Below the pieces are notes generated by a model. It saw only the letters and a list, made by a program, of their open reading frames with translations, was not told the DNA's origin and searched no databases. A program made the position numbers and the translations under genes. A stretch of DNA of 49,037 nt, from positions 1 to 49,037 of the forward strand of contig DASYUT010000313.1 in NCBI GenBank assembly GCA_036000965.1, written 5' to 3'. The stretch's first letter is position 1. Each line of letters opens with the position of its first letter. Positions 19,365 through 27,695 of the stretch are shown in pieces. The DNA comes from Actinomycetes bacterium (GTDB taxonomy: Bacteria > Actinomycetota > CALGFH01).

Positions 19365-19514
19365 GTGCCGGAAGGCGAACCGTGTCCGTACTGCGCATAC
19401 CTCGCCGCCAATCCCGAGGAGCTCCGCCAGCACCTGCTGCACCTGCACCCGGAGGTCGAGCCGGAGCCGGACTGGTGGGATCCCGACGCCGTGCCGCCGC
19501 CGCTGCTTTTGTGA
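19365..19514 (+). CDS. 49-residue C2H2 zinc-finger-like protein
   Basis: A short frame starts with GTG at 19365, six bases after GGGAGGAG, and encodes MPEGEPCPYCAYLAANPEEL followed by RQHLLHLHPE and an acidic, tryptophan- and proline-rich tail ending in three leucines. The spacing Cys-x2-Cys, twelve residues, His-x3-His fits a single C2H2 zinc finger, with a further His two residues on. It could bind nucleic acid or a protein partner. Single-finger mini-proteins are unusual in bacteria but known (for example Ros/MucR, which this does not resemble). No partner gene is adjacent. Confidence 0.65.
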   Translation: MPEGEPCPYCAYLAANPEELRQHLLHLHPEVEPEPDWWDPDAVPPPLLL

Positions 19515-19765
19515 TCAGCACCTGGCCCGACGACCCTCGCTGTCCCCGGGAGGCCGACGGGGTCTTCGGCCGTACTCGAAAGCCGATGCAGACTCGGCTA
19601 TGAACCTGAGCCAGGCGGCCTGAGGTCTCTGGCGAAAAGAGGACTACCGCCGAGCCCAAGGTCGCTGGCGTTTGGCCCATGTCGACGGACGTACCAGACC
19701 GCGGGTGTAGGTGGACGCGGCCACCCTGCGGCGCCGCACGCCTTGAACACGGGCAACGAGACTGG
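19515..19765. other. Intergenic region, no gene recognised
   Basis: This 251-base stretch lies between the convergent zinc-finger-like gene and the DUF1345 fragment. It contains one small inverted repeat, AGCCGA at 19581-19586 with TCGGCT at 19594-19599. I see no supported coding sequence. Confidence 0.5.
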
Positions 19766-20218
19766 CTACTTGAGCAGCCCGGAGACCAGGTTGATCGTTG
19801 TTGCGAGAATGACCGCCCCGAAGAGGTACGACAAGAGCGCATGGCGGAGTGCCGTCGCCCGGATCACCGGGGTCTCGAGATTGGTGTCGGAGACCTGGAA
19901 CGTCATCCCGATGGTGAAGGCGAGGTAGGCGAAATCGGAGTAGCGGGGAGGAGTCTCCTGGTTGAAGCTGATCCCGCCGTCGGGCCCGGTGTAGTAGAGC
20001 CGGGCGTAGCGCGACGTGAAGACGGTCTGCACGACCAACCAGGACAGAACGACACTGGCCACTGCGAGCGCGGCCCGCACGTCCCTGGCCCCGGAACCAC
20101 TCGCGCGCCCCGCTGCGATGACGAGCGTGACGGCCAGGAGGCTGGCCACGCTCGCGGTGATGATCAGTGCGTCGGCCGCGGCTGCTGACACCCCGGTGCC
20201 AGGGCAGCGCTCGGCCAC
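19766..20218 (-). pseudogene. DUF1345 family membrane protein, 5'-truncated
   Basis: The 150 residues from the GTG at 20218 match the C-terminal two-thirds of DUF1345 membrane proteins: ASVASLLAVTLVIAA, VVLSWLVVQTVFTSRYARLY, FNQETPPRYSDFAYLAFTIG, QVSDTNLETPVIR and a final helix. The usual N-terminal part with two further spans is missing. Upstream of about 20222 the same frame reads as unrelated sequence opposite the secreted-protein gene. No ribosome site precedes the GTG. It is either a remnant or a shortened gene; the conserved LYYTGPDGGISF motif is intact. Confidence 0.65.
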
Positions 20219-20324
20219 GGCGACCAGGGTCCGGGCTGAGCCCCCCGGCCGTTCCGGGCAGTTCTTGACAAACCCCTCCGGGGTGGGAGAGTTGCGGGCA
20301 TTCGCCGACAGAAGGGGGGGCCTG

Positions 20325-20747
20325 ATGCCCGCTACCGTCTCCCGCAGCGGCACGCTCGCTGCCGTCCTGGCCGTGGTCGGGCTCGCGGCCGCGCTGCTGG
20401 CCGGGTCGCTGCGCAGCGCGGGCGCCCAGCCGGAGCCCCAGACGGCCACTGGCGTAATCAGCAACCTGCTCGTCCCCGTCACCAACGGCTTCTCCAACCT
20501 GCCCGAGGGTTCCGGGGCCGGCGACGGCGTCGTCGGGGTCACCTGCACCGGCGCGTCGCCGCGCAGCGGCGCCAACATCCCCGCCCAGGTCGTCACCCAG
20601 CTGCAGCAGAACTTCACGGTGCTGCGCATCCTCAAGAACAGCGGGGTGCCGCTCAACGGCGACGTGCGGATCAACTGCGCCCTCGAGGTCACGGTGGGCC
20701 AGGGGCAGCAGACGCTCAGGAGGCTCCAGGCGCTGGCCAGGCGCTGA
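20325..20747 (+). CDS. Secreted hypothetical protein
   Basis: A 140-residue product begins MPATVSRSGTLAAVLAVVGL with a signal peptide or anchor ending near SAGAQ. The mature part has two or three cysteines (GVTCTGASP, RINCALEV) that could form a disulfide, and a predicted helix-strand segment IPAQVVTQLQQNFTVLRIL. I do not recognise a family. The ATG at 20325 is preceded by a G-rich ribosome site (AGAAGGGGGG). It faces away from the DUF1345 fragment. Codon use matches its neighbours, which supports real coding. Confidence 0.65.
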   Translation: MPATVSRSGTLAAVLAVVGLAAALLAGSLRSAGAQPEPQTATGVISNLLVPVTNGFSNLPEGSGAGDGVVGVTCTGASPRSGANIPAQVVTQLQQNFTVLRILKNSGVPLNGDVRINCALEVTVGQGQQTLRRLQALARR

Positions 20748-20766
20748 CCGTCGCGTCCCGGCGGCC

Positions 20767-20915
20767 GGGGTCACCGCCCTGGCCGCGCAGGCGGGGGTCA
20801 CCGCCCTGGCCGCGCAGGAGCCCGGGCTACGGCGCGGCAGAGGCGCCCCGCCAGCGGCCGGGCAGCGGCCCGGGGCTACGGCGCGGCCGGGGCGCTTCGC
20901 CAGCGGTCGGCCAGG
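20767..20915. repeat. Tandem repeat and copy of the GlmS-like gene 3' end
   Basis: GGGGTCACCGCCCTGGCCGC plus five bases occurs at 20767-20791 and 20794-20818. Next, a segment from about 20824 to 20868 repeats the gene's own end at 20872-20915: both begin GGGCTACGGCGCGGC, which contains the stop codon TAG on the minus strand, and stay similar for about 40 bases with a few differences. Confidence 0.75.
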
Positions 20916-23900
20916 GCCTCGACCGGGTCGGTGACGAGGCTGGCCACCGGCAGCTGGCCGAGCAGCGTCTCATCGAACGCCGGCTCGGTCTCGGTCACGG
21001 CGCTGCGCAGGGCCGCGAGCCGGCCCCGGTACCCCTCGAGCACGGTGCGCGCCCGGGTCGCGGGCAGCCGCTCGTGGAAGTCGACGTGCAGCAGGGTGAG
21101 GCCGGTGGTGTGGCCGTCGGCGACTTCGGGGACCAGGAGCACGGTGCGGCCGTCGCTCCGCCCCCTGGCCGCCAGCACCTGGCGCTCGATCGCCACCAGC
21201 TGCTTGGTGCCGCGCAGGCGGTGGTCCTGCTCGGCCCGTGACACCAGGCGTTCGGAGATCCCGCCCTTGGCGAGCACGGCGAGCTTGGCGGCCTCGTCGC
21301 CCGCCTCGCCTTCGATGCGGTAGCGGGTGAACCCGGTGACGCGCGCGACCGCCGGGTCGAGCGCGGCCACGGTCCGGAGCGTGTCGTAGCCGAGCTGGGC
21401 GCGGACCGCGCCCGCGTCGAGGAGCTGGCGCACCAGCGGCACGGTGAGCACGGTCTCGTCGGAGCGCGAGATCCCGACGGTGACGGTCTTGGCCTGGTGC
21501 TTGATCGCGTCGATGGGCCGGGTCAGCTCGTCGATGCCGGCCGTGAGGGCCACAGCGAGGTCGTCGACGACCGCGCCGGGCGTCGCCTGGGTGCCGAACT
21601 CGGCCTGCCAGGCGTCGAGCGGGATGGTCCGCTCGGCGTAGCGGAGCAGCGACGCCACCGACAGCGCGGTGCTCGCCTCGAGGGTGCCGTCGTAGCGGCC
21701 GCTCCGCAGGCGGGTCCGGTACTCCATGGCCGGGGCCTCGAGCTCCGGGCCGAGCCGGTCGAGCAGCTCGTCGGCGGTGCGGGTGGAGCCGGCGGTGCGC
21801 TCGATGGCCGCCCGGGCCTGCCGCAGCGGCAAGGCTTGGGCGTCGATGGCAAGGGCGGCCTCGTAGCCGAACAGGTGCCCGGCCATGGTCGACAGCACGT
21901 AGGCGAGCGCGGGGTGGACCGCGGGCACGGCGATCACCCCGGCCGCCGCGTTGAACCGGGCCTCTCCTTCGGTCGCGATCACCAGCGGGACGCTCTTGTG
22001 GGCCCGGAAGATCGCCACCTCCTTGGCCACGTCGTCAGCGGCCGACCCGGCAAGGCCGGCGGCGCAGACCAGCGTCAGCGGCTCCGACGACAGGTCGATG
22101 TGCTTCTTGTCCTCGGTGGCGTCGCAGGCGATCGACTTGTAGCACAGCTCCGACAGCTTGATCCGGATCTCCTCGGCCGCGACCCGGTTGGGCCCGTTGC
22201 CGACCACCGCCCAGTAGCGCTTGGCCGGCGCGTGCCTCTGGGCGAGCTCGGCGATGTGCTCGCGCTGCCCGAGCAGCCGCTCCATGGCCGCGGGCAGCTC
22301 GCGCAGGGCAGCCAGCAACTCGTGGCGCCGGTCGGGGTCGCCGACGCCGACCGCGTCGGCGATGGCGAAGGCGAGCAGCAGCCCGGCCGCCACCTGGCCG
22401 TAGAACGCCTTGGTGGAGGCGACGCTCATCTCCACGTCCCGGCCGTCGGAGGTGAACAGCACCCCGTCGGCCTTGTGGGTGAGGTCGCTCCCCCGCCGGT
22501 TCACGATCGCGAGGACCGCGGCGCCCCTGGCCCGCAGCAGGTCGACGGTGCGGTTGGTGTCGGTGGTGGTGCCCGACTGGCTGATCGCGACCACCAGGGC
22601 GTCGCCCATGTCGCCGTCCAGGCCGAACCCGGACAGCTCGGTGGCGGGCAGCGCCGTGACGGCCAGGGTGCCCCCCAGCGCCTCGGTGATCGAGGCGGCC
22701 ACGCTCATGCCGGCCACGGCCGCGGTCCCCTGCCCGATCACCAGGACCCGCCGGACGGCGCCCGTCTCGAGCCGCCGCCGGACCGTGTCGGGGAGGGTCT
22801 CCGGCCCGAGGTTGACGGCCAGACGCCCGCCCACCTCCCGGATCCGGCCCCGCAGCGTCTTGCGGAGCGAGACCGGCGCCTCCGAGATCTCCTTCAGCAG
22901 GTAGTGCCGGAAGGCCCCGCGGTCGATGTCGCGGGTGGTGATCTCGGCCCGGTGCAGGTCCCCCTCGCCGACCGGCAGGTCGGTGCCCTGGTAGGTGCGC
23001 CGACCGATCCCGGCGGTCGCCCCGGCCAGGGCCCGGTCGAGCACGACGATCTGCCCGCGGCCTCCGCCGTCGGGGTCGCTGCTCGCCTCGCCGTCCATCC
23101 GCAGGTAGCGGGCGCTCTCCTCGACCAGGCCGTAGGGCTCGCTGGCGACCACGAACAGGTCGTCGGCGAGGCCCACGTACAGCGCCTGCCCGCTGCCCCG
23201 CAGGGCAAGCAGCAGTTGGCCGGGCGCCTCGGCCACGCTCGCGGCGACCGCGACCGAGCCGTCGAACTCGGCCACGGTCTGCCGGAACGCCTCTTCGAGG
23301 GGCAGCCCCGAGGCGAGCCGGCGCGAGACCAGCACCGGGATGACCTTGGCGTCGGTGGTGATCTCGTCCGGGAGCTTCAGGCCGTGCCGCTCGACGAGCT
23401 GGGCGTGGTTGTCGACGTCGCCGTTGAGCGCCGCCACGGTGTAGGGGGTCTCGGGCCCGCCGTCCTCCTCCTGGTTGAGGGGGTGGGCGTTGGCCTCGTT
23501 GATCATGCCGACGCTGGCCCACCTGGTGTGCCCGAGCACCATCGCCTCGGCGCCCTCGGCGGCCAGGGCCCGGCGGAGCAGCGCGTCCCCGGTGACCGCG
23601 GCGCGCAGCCGGCGGCCGTTGTCGCCCAGCTCGCCAACCTCGCTGGCCGCCTTGTAGACGAAGCTCAGATGGCCGTGGGGCGTGCGCACCGCCCTGGAGG
23701 TGAACAGCCGGTCCTGCCGCCGGGCGGCGAGCATGCGGGCGACCTCCGGGTCGTCCAGGTCGAGCCCGTGCCCGGTGACGAGCACGTGCAGGCCGGCAGA
23801 ATCGCGCCCGCGCACCTCCAGCCGGTCCAGCGCGGACAGGGCGGTCTGGATCGAGGCGAACGCCTCGACCGTGGCGCGGCCCGGGTTCGGCCCGGCGAGC

Positions 23901-24319
23901 GCCCCCACCGCCTGGGCGGTCACGATCCGGTCGCGGCGGATCGCCCACAGCGCGTCCTTGAGCCGGACCAGCGCGGCGTTGACCGCCTCGAGCGTGGTGG
24001 TGGGCTGGCCGTGCTGCCCGGCGTCGAGGCGGGCCTCCATCCGGTCCACCAGGTGTTCGAGCTCACCGGCGCGCCGGTCGAGCGCGGCCAGCCGGACCGG
24101 GTCGCCGAGCAGGCACTCGAGGCCGGCCGCGCCCCGCAGCAGCTCGTCGACCGCCTCCAGCTCGCCGGCGGCCCGGTCCAGGTGCGCCGCTATGGCGGTC
24201 CCGACCTGGTGTGCCTCGGATGCCGCTGCCCACGCCCGCTCCAGGCGGAGCACCACGTCGGCGGCTGCCGGGGACGTGCGGCTGGAGGGGCGTCGCACGA
24301 CGGCGATGATCCCGCACAT
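20876..24319 (-). CDS. Oversized GlmS-like glutamine amidotransferase / SIS-domain protein
   Basis: At 1147 residues this is almost twice the size of glucosamine-6-phosphate synthase (about 610). The catalytic Cys2 is present (MCGIIAVV), but the next amidotransferase motif, RGRDSAG, lies at 170-176 rather than near residue 25, because about 145 mostly helical residues are inserted. HTRWASVG (264-271) and ALNGDVDNH (near 300) follow. The isomerase half has two SIS domains (about 515-860) with AISQSGTTTDTNR, SVASTKAFYGQ and EEIRIKLSELCYKS. A further 285-residue C-terminal domain is unrecognised. It may make glucosamine-6-phosphate or use another sugar phosphate. The ATG at 24319 follows AAGGAGAG. 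The gene is monocistronic. Confidence 0.8.
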   Translation of the reverse strand: MCGIIAVVRRPSSRTSPAAADVVLRLERAWAAASEAHQVGTAIAAHLDRAAGELEAVDELLRGAAGLECLLGDPVRLAALDRRAGELEHLVDRMEARLDAGQHGQPTTTLEAVNAALVRLKDALWAIRRDRIVTAQAVGALAGPNPGRATVEAFASIQTALSALDRLEVRGRDSAGLHVLVTGHGLDLDDPEVARMLAARRQDRLFTSRAVRTPHGHLSFVYKAASEVGELGDNGRRLRAAVTGDALLRRALAAEGAEAMVLGHTRWASVGMINEANAHPLNQEEDGGPETPYTVAALNGDVDNHAQLVERHGLKLPDEITTDAKVIPVLVSRRLASGLPLEEAFRQTVAEFDGSVAVAASVAEAPGQLLLALRGSGQALYVGLADDLFVVASEPYGLVEESARYLRMDGEASSDPDGGGRGQIVVLDRALAGATAGIGRRTYQGTDLPVGEGDLHRAEITTRDIDRGAFRHYLLKEISEAPVSLRKTLRGRIREVGGRLAVNLGPETLPDTVRRRLETGAVRRVLVIGQGTAAVAGMSVAASITEALGGTLAVTALPATELSGFGLDGDMGDALVVAISQSGTTTDTNRTVDLLRARGAAVLAIVNRRGSDLTHKADGVLFTSDGRDVEMSVASTKAFYGQVAAGLLLAFAIADAVGVGDPDRRHELLAALRELPAAMERLLGQREHIAELAQRHAPAKRYWAVVGNGPNRVAAEEIRIKLSELCYKSIACDATEDKKHIDLSSEPLTLVCAAGLAGSAADDVAKEVAIFRAHKSVPLVIATEGEARFNAAAGVIAVPAVHPALAYVLSTMAGHLFGYEAALAIDAQALPLRQARAAIERTAGSTRTADELLDRLGPELEAPAMEYRTRLRSGRYDGTLEASTALSVASLLRYAERTIPLDAWQAEFGTQATPGAVVDDLAVALTAGIDELTRPIDAIKHQAKTVTVGISRSDETVLTVPLVRQLLDAGAVRAQLGYDTLRTVAALDPAVARVTGFTRYRIEGEAGDEAAKLAVLAKGGISERLVSRAEQDHRLRGTKQLVAIERQVLAARGRSDGRTVLLVPEVADGHTTGLTLLHVDFHERLPATRARTVLEGYRGRLAALRSAVTETEPAFDETLLGQLPVASLVTDPVEALADRWRSAPAAP

Positions 24320-24735
24320 GAGGTCTCTCCTTGAACGTCGAGGTCGTCAGGCACGCTTCCCTTGGGTTTCGACAACGCTACCGGTCGGCTCCACCCTTGG
24401 ACACCTGCAACCGCCCGAGAGGCCTCCCCGCCCTTGCCGGCCTCCCCCTTGCCGGCCTCCCCCCTGCCGGCCTCCCCCCTGCCGGCCTCCCCGCCCCCCT
24501 TCCCGGCCAGGCACCGTCGGCGTCGCGGGCCGGCGCCGGCGTCCGGACGCCACCATACCGCCCTGGACCGAGCCGGGCGCCCTCCGGGCGACCTCGGCGA
24601 CCACGGCCGCCGGCAGCACGACGACCAGCGGGTGCGGCAAAGCCCGCATCCTCGGTCAGCTGGGCTGCTCCTCCTGCGGCCCGGAGTCGATGCGGCCCGG
24701 TAGCACAGGCGAAGTGCCGAAGCCCGGGTCCCCGG
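24320..24735. other. Repeat-rich region between GlmS-like and mannosidase genes
   Basis: These 416 bases contain no supported gene. They hold four tandem 15-bp units at 24436-24495 and, at 24639-24680, a copy of the mannosidase gene's 3' end. The GlmS-like promoter should lie close to 24320-24380 on the minus strand; TTGTCG near 24371 is a possible but weak -35 element. Confidence 0.5.
24436..24495. repeat. 15-bp tandem repeat, four copies
   Basis: Units of GCCGGCCTCCCCCCT type begin at 24436, 24451, 24466 and 24481 with one to three differences. The tract is non-coding, upstream of the GlmS-like gene. Confidence 0.9.
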
Positions 24736-24770
24736 TCAGCTGGGCTGCCGCTCCTGCTGCGGCGGCCCGG
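24639..24770. repeat. Copy of the mannosidase gene 3' end
   Basis: The segment near 24641-24680 repeats 24719-24770. Both contain CGGTCAGCTGGGCTGC, in which TCA is the mannosidase stop codon (24736-24738) on the minus strand. The aligned stretch also covers about 15 bases of 3' flank and the last codons, with small gaps of three bases in the distal copy. Confidence 0.75.
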
Positions 24771-27579
24771 CGAGCTGCACAGTGGCGATCTCCCAGGGGC
24801 GGAGAGAGAGCCGGAGCGCCCCCCCGTCCAGGGGCAGGTCGGCGCCGGCCCGGCCTAGCAGGTCGGCCCCCCGGGCCCGGGTGAACGGCCCGGTGACGGT
24901 TGCGGTCGCGCCGGCCGGGTGCTGGCAGACGAGCCGCAGCTCGAGCCATCCGCCCCGGCGCCGGAGCGACGACAGCACCACGCCCTCCCCCTCGACCTCG
25001 AGGCCGGCCCGCTCCTCCGGGCCGTGCTCCCCGGCCCGCTCCCCCGGGCCGTGCTCCCCGGCCCGCTCCCCCGGGGAGCGCTCCCCAGCCCGCTCCCCGG
25101 GGCCACGCCCCCCGGCCCGCTCCCCCGGGCCGCGTTCCCCGGGGGGGCCGGCCGCGCCCGTGCCGGGCGCGGCCACCAGGTCGTGCTGGTAGCGCTCCAT
25201 GGCGCGCAGGACCCCGGCCTCCTGCCAGCTGCCGGCATGGGGCAGCACGGCCAGGCGGAACTCGTGCCGGCCCTGGCCCTGGGCCCCGGGCGTGGGCAGC
25301 TCGGGGCCGGCCGGCTCCTCGCGGTAGGGGTTGTCGTTGCGGCTGATCTGCCCGACCGCCCGCAGCAGGGTCACGGCCAGCTCGCCGTCGAGCAACTCGT
25401 ACTCGGTGACCTGGTCGAGCAGGAGCGCCGTGCCGCCGGCGGCGACGAAGCCACGGGCGGGGAAGGTGGGCAGCGGCACCTCGCCGTGCCCGCCCTCGGC
25501 GGTGCGGCCCCGCTCGGTGACCGCGAACTGCCCCTCGGCGAACGAGCGGTCGGCGGGCGCGGCCAGCGGGACGTGCAGCCGCAGGCGGTGGTTGGTGCAC
25601 TGGTTGTCGACCACCAGGGTCAGGCGCACGAACGGCTCGCCGGCCCTGACCTCCACCAGCGTGGTCGTGGCTGCCTCGCGCCGCTCGGCGGCGCGGCCGG
25701 CGAGGTCGTCGCGGAGGCCGCGCGGCCAGCGGTAGGCGCGGGCCACCTCGAGCCGCCCGCGCAGGGGGCCGTCCTCGACGCAGCGGACCACCACCGACAC
25801 CGGCGCGTCCACCAGCTCGTCGTCGGGCGGCGGCCCGTAGTTGTACAGGTCGCCGGCGTCGCCCCCGTCGACCAGCCGGGCGGCGCCGGCCAGCTCGGCC
25901 CCGCCGCCCGAGACACGCAGGGTGCCGTCGCCGGCCACCTCGACCTCGACCAGCCCGTTGGCGAGCCACCGCTCCCCTGCCCGCACCACGTGCCCGGACG
26001 GCCCGGCGGTGCCGACGGCACCTGCGCCCGGAGCGCCCTCCCCGCCGGGCGGCCCGGCGGCCGGCGGCTGCCCGGCCGCGGGCGGCCCGGCCGTGAGTTG
26101 CTGTCCGACTCTGAGCTGCTGCCCGGCCGCTGGTGGCCTGGCCGTGAGCTGCTGCCCGCCAGCGGGCGGGACCGGGCGGACCGTGGTCCAGCCCAGGGCG
26201 GGGGCTGGCACGTCGGCCAGCAGGTGGATGCACCGCTGGAGCAGGCCGGGCAGCTCCTGCCCGGGCAGCTCCCGGGCGTCCACCAGGGTGGCGTCGCGCG
26301 CGGTCTCCTGGGTGGGAAGGCGGCGGCCGTCGGGCAGCTCCAGCTCGACCGCGTCCCAGCCGGCGGGCACGGCCAGGTCGAGTTCGACCAGGCCGCCGCG
26401 AGGGTGCGGGGACGGGTTCAGCACCGCCACCGCGCCGGCCGGGACGCGCATGGCCACCTCGGCGGCGGCCCGGTCGCGCAAGGCCGAGGCGATCTGCTCG
26501 GCCTCGGCGAGGCGGCCGAGCACCTGGTGGGCGACGGCGTCGGCGCCGCAGCCGGTGACCGAGTCGTGGCCCGAGCTCTCGATCACCTTGCCCCAGGCGA
26601 GGTCCAGGAAGCGGTCCGGCCAGGACCTGCCCCACAGTGCCTGCAGCGGCTCGGCGTAGCGCTCGAGGAGCCGCTCGGCGCGGGTGCAGGCCGCCTTCAC
26701 CTCGACCCGCGCAGAGGTCACGCCCATGAGCAGGTTGGCCCTCGCCCCCGAACGCAGCTCCCCCTGCCAGCGCGGCAGGTGGTCGGCGCCGGCCGGGAGC
26801 CCGGCGACGGCCGGGAGCCCGGCGACGTAGGCGCCGAGCGTCTCGACCCGCAGCCGCCACCGGTCCTGGGCCGCGTTCACATCGGCCACCAGGCCGGCCA
26901 GGCCGGGCAGGGGCTCGGTGTGGTCGGACCCGTACATGCCGAGGGGCTCGTCGTCGCCGAAGAAGGGCCGCATCAGCTCGTCGAACGCCTCGACCCGGTC
27001 GGCCAGCCGCTCGGGCAGGGCGAGCAGGGGCAGGGCGTTGCCGTAGCCGGCGGCCAGGTACTCGGTCCGCACCTCGGACCCGTCGGGGGCGACCCAGGTG
27101 AACGCGTGGCGGTCGATCGCGGCCGGCACCCCGCGCCAGAGCACCGCATGCTCGATGCCGGCTCGGCGCAGGAGCTGCGGAAGCTGGGCGGCGTGGCCGA
27201 ACTCGTCAGGCAGGTAGCCGACGCGCATGGCACCGCCGAGGGCCTCTGCGCGCCGCCATCCGCTCTCGAGGTTGCGGACCAGCGTCTCACCGGAGACCAG
27301 GAACTCGTCGGCCAGGATGCGCCAGGGGCCGAGTGCGAGCTGCCCGCGCCCGGCCAGGCGGCGCACGCGCGCCTCGGCCTCGGGCCGCACCTCCAGGTAG
27401 TCCTCGATGGCGGCGGTCTGACCGTCGAAGGTGAAGGCGAACCCCGGGTCGGCCTCCGCCAGGTCGAGGACCCGGTCGACCAGGTCGACCAGGCGCATGC
27501 GGAAGCGCTGGAACGGCTCGTACCACTCGCGGTCCCAGTGGGTGTGGGGGACGAGGTGGACGGTCCTCGGAGCTGCCAT
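24736..27579 (-). CDS. Glycoside hydrolase family 38 alpha-mannosidase
   Basis: The 947-residue enzyme should remove alpha-linked mannose from glycans or mannosyl-compounds. No signal peptide is seen, so it probably acts in the cytoplasm. VPHTHWDREWY (residues 10-20) supplies zinc ligands; GYLPDEFGHAAQLPQ (121-135) carries the catalytic nucleophile Asp125; SGHDSVTGC supplies the further metal-binding His. Two low-complexity inserts lie in the C-terminal beta-rich half: a Pro/Gln/Gly stretch near residue 490-540 and a run of nine-residue PGERAG-type repeats near 840-880. I start at the ATG at 27579 with GGAAGGTGG upstream. A divergent PHP gene starts 116 bp away. A copy of its stop region lies downstream. 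Confidence 0.88.
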   Translation of the reverse strand: MAAPRTVHLVPHTHWDREWYEPFQRFRMRLVDLVDRVLDLAEADPGFAFTFDGQTAAIEDYLEVRPEAEARVRRLAGRGQLALGPWRILADEFLVSGETLVRNLESGWRRAEALGGAMRVGYLPDEFGHAAQLPQLLRRAGIEHAVLWRGVPAAIDRHAFTWVAPDGSEVRTEYLAAGYGNALPLLALPERLADRVEAFDELMRPFFGDDEPLGMYGSDHTEPLPGLAGLVADVNAAQDRWRLRVETLGAYVAGLPAVAGLPAGADHLPRWQGELRSGARANLLMGVTSARVEVKAACTRAERLLERYAEPLQALWGRSWPDRFLDLAWGKVIESSGHDSVTGCGADAVAHQVLGRLAEAEQIASALRDRAAAEVAMRVPAGAVAVLNPSPHPRGGLVELDLAVPAGWDAVELELPDGRRLPTQETARDATLVDARELPGQELPGLLQRCIHLLADVPAPALGWTTVRPVPPAGGQQLTARPPAAGQQLRVGQQLTAGPPAAGQPPAAGPPGGEGAPGAGAVGTAGPSGHVVRAGERWLANGLVEVEVAGDGTLRVSGGGAELAGAARLVDGGDAGDLYNYGPPPDDELVDAPVSVVVRCVEDGPLRGRLEVARAYRWPRGLRDDLAGRAAERREAATTTLVEVRAGEPFVRLTLVVDNQCTNHRLRLHVPLAAPADRSFAEGQFAVTERGRTAEGGHGEVPLPTFPARGFVAAGGTALLLDQVTEYELLDGELAVTLLRAVGQISRNDNPYREEPAGPELPTPGAQGQGRHEFRLAVLPHAGSWQEAGVLRAMERYQHDLVAAPGTGAAGPPGERGPGERAGGRGPGERAGERSPGERAGEHGPGERAGEHGPEERAGLEVEGEGVVLSSLRRRGGWLELRLVCQHPAGATATVTGPFTRARGADLLGRAGADLPLDGGALRLSLRPWEIATVQLAGPPQQERQPS
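25019..25150 (-). repeat. 27-bp in-frame repeats in the mannosidase gene
   Basis: About five imperfect 27-bp units encode nine-residue repeats of the kind PGERAGEHG. The insert sits between conserved segments of the C-terminal domain, and the frame is preserved because the unit length is a multiple of three. It is likely to vary in copy number between strains. Confidence 0.8.
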
Positions 27580-27695
27580 CGCTGCCACCTTCCGTGCCTG
27601 GTTCGTGCCGAGCGGGCCATGCCATTGTTGTCGCCTGCGTCGGTTCCACGCGAGGCCGGCCACGCGAAGGTCGGCGGCGGGGGTACCGTGCAGGC

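Noticed and set aside
21497-24334. Long open frame of 945 codons on the plus strand opposite the GlmS-like gene
   Set aside because: It has no recognisable domains and a composition dominated by Arg, Gly, Gln, Val and His, as expected from the antisense of a high-GC gene; the minus-strand gene has clear motifs.
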